Below, piece by piece: positions 33,571 to 38,456 of a stretch of 38,456 nt of DNA (the stretch's first letter is position 1; each line of letters starts with the position of its first letter). Position numbers and translations under genes: made by a program. The stretch comes from Spirogloea muscicola (Eukaryota > Streptophyta > Zygnematophyceae > Spirogloeales > Spirogloeaceae): assembly GCA_009602725.1 (NCBI GenBank), contig WELB01000001.1, positions 314,171 to 352,626 on the forward strand, in the 5' to 3' direction. The notes beneath the pieces were generated by a model. It searched no databases. It saw only the letters and a program-made list of their open reading frames with translations, and was not told the DNA's origin.

Positions 33571-35230
33571 CTCCTGGTACTACCCTTTTCTGGTGCTGGA
33601 GCTGCCGAGCCTGTGGCTCCGCTAGTACAGTCACGAACACTGTCTGCATGCAGCTGGCTGGCCTCTACAGCTCTTCTAACGTCAGCAGCCGCATCCAACT
33701 TCCACGACACCGGGTCGCACGGCTTTGGAGCAGCAGGCCTACGCCCCCGCCGGCGGGCCTCCCCCGCCGCCGCCGCCGCCGCCGCACTTTCGCGGGGCCC
33801 GGCATGTGCTCGGCTCGGAGTCGGCCTCCGCTTTGGCTGTACCGCATCGCGCAGCTTACGCAGCCGCTCGGCCCTCGGTGGCCTCGCTTGGCTTTTTCTG
33901 GTTTCGGTGGTAACACGGGTCGCGTTGCTTATAGTAAATATCTCTGCCGTGGCCACTGCGCCTTCCTCCCAGCGCAGCGCTCCGCCACCGTCCCGCTGGC
34001 TCGCTGTCGGCGCCGTCTTCGTGGAGTCGCGAAGTCGGATTGCATCTCCTCAGCTCGAAAGTCGTCGTGGTGCGGCTTGCCACTTCCGTTTACTTGTCCG
34101 TGGCGATCTTGCCTGCTGCAACCACCACGCTTGCAAGCGGGCAGGTTGATTGCAGGCGACTTTGTCGTCAATCTGCAGCCGCGCACTTTTGACACACGTA
34201 AACATGTGCCATAAGCGGTCGATCAGAGAGAACTCCGCTGGTCTCGTACATTTCAAACGACAGCACCTCATTAACCAGGCTAGGAAGCAAAGTCAGAAAT
34301 GCGATTCAGAGCAGCAGAAATACCAGATCACTAGACATTGTTTGGATTTAGGTTATAGGGATTAGCACAAGCGGCAGTTAATAGAGTGGCCAGTGCAGGT
34401 TGTTTCTGTGCTTGACATCATAAGCCGTTCAGCTGATGTATGTGTTGCACCCAATGCAAGGTTAAAAGTGGCCCCTCTGCAATCGTTGATCTTGGAGATC
34501 TTGGAAAGATGAGCAACTTGAGCTTCAGCCATTGCTCATCAATCTCCTGGTTAGACAGTACATCTGAATCGTGGCGTTTGTCTGCAGCCAGCTTCACTGC
34601 CATTCCCTCTTTTCTGACCTCGCATCTACTTTGTATTGTGACAATGCATCTTCCTATTGGAATCGCGCCTTGCCTAGCCAGTCAAAGTTGCGCATGCAGA
34701 AGAGCAAGTGCTACTGCTTGCAAGCGCCAACCTTTGACTTGCGAAGGTTGATTCTTTGTCAGGGCTGGGTGCACTGTACATCCAATATTTGAAGACTGCC
34801 TTTGCCACATCACTACTGACTCTCACTTATGGGGCCACTGCAAGAATGACGATGCAATGCCCTCCCTCGAGTCTATTGCAGCAGAGAAGTGTTGCCGTGT
34901 TCCCCTGCGCAGATACATCTGATAAGTGTTTGATCAAGCGTGGCATGTATTGACGGGCTGTCCTGGGTACTGACAAACTGAGAGGAGCAAGAAAGGCTGC
35001 GAGGAATTCCATCTTTCTGTAGATCTGCTGCTTCACCTGCTGCTTCACCTGCACTACAGAAGTGTGGACTACGACAGCTACAAAATGCATGCAGCACCTG
35101 GACTGTGCAGGCAACAAGCAATGGCACGCCGGATACCATCGAGCAAAGTGCAGTTTCTCTTCAGTGGCGCTCCAATGTAGAAAGCAGGGCACCGGCACTC
35201 CAATTTTGCATGCTGGAGGCGGCTACTGGT
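33571..35230. other. Region without recognised gene
   Basis: 33571-34080 is GC-rich with a GCC-repeat core (about 33760-33785) and retains CAGCTGGCTGGCC/ACAGC near 33650, probably more repeat-family debris. 34150-35230 is AT-richer, with short open frames and a short CTGCTTCACCTG tandem near 35028-35056. I recognise no protein in either part. Confidence 0.4.
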
Positions 35231-35419
35231 AGCATATGCCACGGAATCTAGATGCCACTGATGATGGTGTAGTATCCAATCAACTTCCAGTCAAAGTCAA
35301 GCTGGTGTGCAGAGACAAGGGGAGAAATACTAGAAGTTCTTCTCAACAATTTCCAGGATCAATCAATGAGAACAAGGAACACCTTGTCCATTCTGGACAA
35401 ATCGTGAAGGTAATTCTTT

Positions 35420-36012
35420 CTGTCTCTAACAATGATATTGGTACACCATCTTGTTCGCAAGCAGCTCTGACTTCCAACATGTACTGCAATTGGAGCAAGC
35501 AATTGCCGATGGGATAGTCTTGATACACAAGAATAAAACGTGGACATTAGAAAGGGGGCCTGGGTGGGTCTTCAAGATTAAGCGAAATACTGATGGTGCT
35601 ATTGACAAGTACAAGCCAGGTTGATTGCAAAAGGTTGTGCTCAGATAGATTGAATCGATTTCCTCGAAACTTTCGCTTCGACATTTTAATTTGAAGATGT
35701 GAGAATCCTCTTATCACGAGGAGCATGTTTTGATCTCGAAACATCAAATGGATGTACGAACTACAATGGAGATCTACAAGAGAATATCTGGTCCGAAGCA
35801 AGCGTCATGGGCATGGTACCAACGAGTTGGTCAATTTTCATTGAAAAATGGCTTTCCTAGATGCCATTGTGAGTATACAATCCACATAAAGGGGTCCGGT
35901 ATAGAACAACTCGTTCTTGCCTTATTTGTAACTAATTTATGTGTTACTTATAGAACGCTAAGGAAACGAAAAAGTCAGACAGGTCCTAGCTTCAGAACTC
36001 TGAAATGTTAGA
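35420..36012 (+). pseudogene. Dead Ty1/copia-type reverse transcriptase fragment
   Basis: The three + frames taken together show the conserved order of the copia RT start: NKTWTL, GWVFKIKRNTDG, KYK then LIAKG, IDFLETFAS, QMDV, and SGPKQASWAWYQRV followed by NGFPR. These pieces fall in different frames and are separated by in-frame stops near 35515, 35624 and 35650, so nothing functional can be made. The YVDD catalytic region, integrase and LTRs are not seen. Base composition is AT-rich compared with flanking genes, as expected for an old insertion. Confidence 0.75.
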
Positions 36013-36480
36013 TGTAGGAGAGGTCAAACAAAACCACACAAAGTCAAACAAGTCAAATGGAAAAAACGGACTAGTACTTCAGATGATATATAAAGCTCTG
36101 GATGCTGCGCCAGTGTCACGAGTAACTTGGCAAGGCCGCCTGCTATGAGCTGCTATAAGCACTACTCAGCAGACCCAAGGACCACCGCAGAAAGTACTAG
36201 CTAGCAGGTGTTGGGTGGCTGAGTTGCAACTCGAGCCAACCTCTACCCGCTGGCTATGGAGCTTCCACAAGTGGTAACATGTATCTTTACAAACCCGACC
36301 AGGCTGCTGAAAGAGCTGCCTCTTATTAGGCAGCCCCAACGTATAGCTGCTTGCGGAGGGGTGCAAGGGAGACTACAACTATTGACTACATAAGGTGCTC
36401 GTATGTCAGCCTTCAAACAGCCTGTAAGCGAGATGAGCTGAACGGGGCGTTCCGCAGAATTGAAGTTGAAGAGACCAAGA
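36013..36480. other. Spacer between the copia remnant and the tubby-like gene
   Basis: No motif is recognised. It presumably includes the 3' UTR of the tubby-like gene. Confidence 0.4.
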
Positions 36481-37803
36481 CTAGCCTTTGTGGCATGCCA
36501 CACACGAGGCAGAACTGGCAGCAAGGCGCGGTAGAGCGAGCTGCCTTAAGTACTTTGCATCCAGAGGTGGCTGCGATGAATGGGGCCGGTCATAGTCGCA
36601 GGCGACCTTGGCGTCGAAGCTGCTGAGGCAGATGGCAAAGGCTTGGAAGGCGGAGAGCGGGTAGCGGTAGTCCATTGTGAATGTGTCCTTGCCAATCTTG
36701 CCGAACTGCAGCAGCACAGGCTTAGCAGGAGAGGACGAGGAGGGGGCAGCAGCGGCCCCCGTGGCACTGCTGCCGTCTCCTGGAACGGCGCTGTTGGGGT
36801 TAGTGACTGAGGTAAAGTCGAAGTAGTAACAAGGTAGCCGTCGGGGAACCTGTGACTGGATTGACTCTTTCATGGCAGAACCGTTCAGTTGGTTAGAGCG
36901 ATCGCACATGGCACCATCCACTAGCTGGAAGTTCTTGATTGACGCCATCGTCACACGGCCCCGGAAGTTGAGGCACCAGCTCTGCGAGGCGACCAATGCA
37001 CTGTGACCGTGAGACCATGGCAGACAGTGCACAAGAGCGGCTGCTGCTGCACTTTGTGGCTCAGAAGCGATCTCACAAGCCAACCAATGCAGCGCTGGGC
37101 TATGGGAGCCCGCGGCTGAGGCTGCCACAGCGGTGCGGCGGGCGGTAGCGGCGGAAGCAACAGTTCACTTGTATCTCCTCGAGCCAACGGGGCTCCTTGC
37201 TCTTCAGCACCATGGGCTCGAGGCCACCGGCATCGGCACCGCCGCAGTCGCTGCCAGGGTACTCGAAGCAGTTTGCCACTGCAGCCGGAATCGCGAACCA
37301 GCTGTGCTGCTGAGCTTCGTCGAGGCGGCGGGATGGGCCCTGGCGGTGGCGATCGCGGCGGTCGCGGCGGTCGCGGCCAGGGAGCTGTCTCTGGCGGAAG
37401 CCGCGGCCATCGCCTGCGCCTGCGCCGGCAGCGGCAACTTGCTGGGCACCGTGAGCAGGGTGCAGGTCATGCGGCCGGGCCCGCGGGGCCCGCGGGTGCC
37501 CGACACCCTGAGCGCGTAGTCCACGGCCACGGTCACGGTGCCGCCATCGCCCCCGCCGCCGCCGCAGGCATCGGGGGCGTCGTCAAAGCCGGTGAACTGG
37601 GTGGAGTGGAAGTTGGCTCGGAGGCGGCTGAGCAAGGGGTCGCCGCCGCCGGCGGCGCTGATGGCGTAGCTAGCGGAGCAAGGCCGCCAGCGGGACTTGC
37701 GCGCGGCGAGCAGGAGGAGCTGGCCGCTGGGCTGCGGCCCCAGGTGCAGCGCGAACATCCTGGCGCGGCGGTCGCGCCGGACGTAGCACTCCACGGCGTG
37801 CAT
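36481..37803 (-). CDS. Tubby-like protein (TULP), tub domain only
   Basis: Tubby domains are beta-barrels around a helix that bind phosphoinositides at the plasma membrane; plant TLPs usually add an N-terminal F-box. Minus-strand exons 37450-37803, 37169-37309 and 36481-36981 join in phase 0. Landmarks in order are [127 protein letters not shown] and [14 protein letters not shown]. About 35 residues extend past the usual terminal LACE. The frame switch between the first two parts requires an intron (or a frameshift). The third exon can be split further by an in-frame 108-nt intron at 36807-36914. No F-box is visible: the ATG sits exactly at the edge of a repeat. Confidence 0.85.
36807..36914 (-). 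other. Predicted in-frame intron of the tubby-like gene
   Basis: On the minus strand the segment begins GTGCCATG and ends CTTTACCTCAG, with a good pyrimidine tract, in phase 1 on both sides. It is 108 nt long and contains no stop in frame. Removing it joins NFQLVD to VTNPNSAV and brings the linker to normal length for the family. Transcripts with or without it would both be translatable. Confidence 0.55.
36812..36910 (+). repeat. Mitochondrial SSU rRNA 3'-end-like fragment plus tRNA D-arm-like fragment
   Basis: The + strand reads AAAGTCG, an extra AAGTA, then GTAACAAGGTAGCCGT.GGGGAACCTGTG.CTGGATTGA, the strongly conserved 3' end of bacterial/mitochondrial small-subunit rRNA (the nuclear 18S has GGTTTCCGTAGGTGAACC instead). 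About 20 bases later comes TTCAGTTGGTTAGAGCG, a typical tRNA D-arm. Both are fragments, not genes. They most likely derive from mitochondrial DNA inserted into the nucleus. Confidence 0.7.
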
Positions 37804-37925
37804 CGACTAGCGACCTTATGTGTTGACCCATGGTAACTGAGTGGAGCGGGTCAATCTGCTGTAGGTAATGTACGTCTCTAGATGTGCTTGCCTTTGTACT
37901 TTGCCATTTGGCCTTTGTCTGTTTC
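37801..37925 (-). repeat. Inverted copy of the 7975-8097 repeat, ending at the tubby start codon
   Basis: The reverse complement of this segment matches 7975-8097 from AAAGGCCAAATGGC to GGTCGCTAGTCGATGC. The similarity ends within two or three bases of the ATG used for the tubby-like gene. Confidence 0.8.
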
Positions 37926-38089
37926 AAACACACGATGCCTTCCTACTAAGCAAGACACGAGACGAGGCAACAGTACTCACTTATTCTTTCCGGGCTGTCC
38001 TCAGCCTCTGCTCCTCTTTTAGGGGCGCTTCTCTATATCTGCTGTGCTTTGCTTGCCTTTGTACTTGGCCTTCTACTTCGTGTTACAGG

Positions 38090-38456
38090 AAGAAAGTGCT
38101 CGCCCATTGAGGATAGAAGATGAGCTCGCCCATAGAAGAGAGGGGCTGGCAGAAGCCAGCCAAAAAAGAATGGACAAAATTCAAAAGAAGGGAAACACAC
38201 TAGCTAGGCATCGAGACAACTAGACATGACGGAACCACACGAAGTTCAAAACCCGCGGGTGAGCAACATCAGGTCAGAGTAGCTCGAAGCTGGAAAAGAT
38301 GCAGCCGGACGAGACCCGGAAGCAGCAACAAGAGCACGGCCCGCGCGCGAGTGGACGGCATGGGCGAGGGAGCGTTGAAGGGACACGGAGAGCCGCATCC
38401 GGAAAACCTGGGCCAGGGAGCCGGCCGCGTTGAAGCCGGGCAGCCCCCCTGGCGGA
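38090..38456 (-). mobile_element. Best-preserved ORF tail of the repeat family (TRGF-stop), cut by the window end
   Basis: Read on the minus strand from 38456: GFNAAGSLAQVFRMRL, VSLQRSLAHAVH, RAGRALVAASG, SSYSDLMLLTRGF-stop (stop near 38255), with no frameshift. The tail has CCATTCTTTTTTGGCTGGC-TTCT-GCCAGCC and CTATGGGCGAGC, then a second CCTCAATGGGCGAGCAC. The open frame continues past the end of the window, so a longer copy may lie there. Confidence 0.65.

Noticed and set aside
32518-34149. Long + and - frames around 32.5-34.1 kb
   Set aside because: They are antisense or out-of-frame shadows of the TSSC4-like exons and of repeat-family debris. Arg/Pro/Ala-rich translations are typical of GCC-repeat shadows.
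34827-35198. A minus-strand frame of 123 residues
   Set aside because: Cys/His-rich translation without any family motif, no splice or neighbour support, and a simple CTGCTTCAC repeat inside; likely chance.
36812-36880. A functional small-subunit rRNA gene
   Set aside because: Only about 60 bases of the 3' end are present, with a 5-base insertion, inside a protein gene on the opposite strand.
36880-36910. A functional tRNA gene
   Set aside because: Only a D-arm-like stretch is seen; no anticodon or T arm with matching stems follows.
1-38456. CRISPR array, bacterial operon, riboswitch or prophage
   Set aside because: Spliceosomal introns throughout and no regularly spaced repeats; the repeats present are dispersed and diverged.

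Overview
The window looks like nuclear DNA of a green alga (Chlorophyta, perhaps a trebouxiophyte; species not identified). Genes are split by many short GT-AG introns that mostly end in TGCAG. Coding exons are GC-rich, GCC/GCG runs are frequent, and the protein set is plant-like: COR413, a plant-type beta-glucosidase with a fascin-like insert, a tubby-like protein and a full-length eukaryotic MTHFR. There is no prokaryotic operon, CRISPR array or intact RNA gene.

Layout: 1-92 is a CT microsatellite. 100-5076 (+) is a multi-exon GH5 beta-glucosidase/glucanase preceded by two extra fascin-like modules. 5.1-10.3 kb is packed with 3'-end fragments of a retroelement-like family. 10835-12601 (+) is a COR413 membrane protein. 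13310-14672 (-) is a TatD-type DNase. 15.0-16.5 kb holds GC-rich sequence, telomere-like motifs and another cluster of the repeat. 16697-21254 (+) is a complete 13-exon methylenetetrahydrofolate reductase. 21.3-22.6 kb holds more repeat copies, followed by an N gap (22638-22941). The gap cuts the 3' end of NOB1 (-), which lies head to head with a GPI mannosyltransferase 4 (PIGZ/SMP3) gene (+, to 30078). 30927-33002 (-) is a TSSC4-like U5 snRNP factor. 33.1-33.6 kb and 38.1-38.5 kb are further repeat copies. 35.4-36.0 kb is a dead Ty1/copia fragment. 36481-37803 (-) is a tubby-like domain gene.

The genes are unrelated housekeeping loci: ribosome assembly (NOB1), spliceosome assembly (TSSC4), one-carbon metabolism (MTHFR), GPI anchors (PIGZ), cell wall (GH5) and stress membrane protein (COR413). 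Mobile debris fills the spaces between them. The most unusual observations are: (i) a fragment resembling the 3' end of mitochondrial SSU rRNA plus a tRNA D-arm, inside an in-frame 108-nt predicted intron of the tubby-like gene; (ii) a repeat family with at least twelve copies, whose broken reading frames end in a common LLTRGY-stop tail followed by a hairpin of conserved stem and variable loop; (iii) duplicated fascin modules bounded by phase-0 introns; (iv) a TSSC4 intron that carries a duplicated 3' splice site.

All exon borders were placed by eye from splice motifs, reading phase and remembered family conservation. No alignment or transcript was available.
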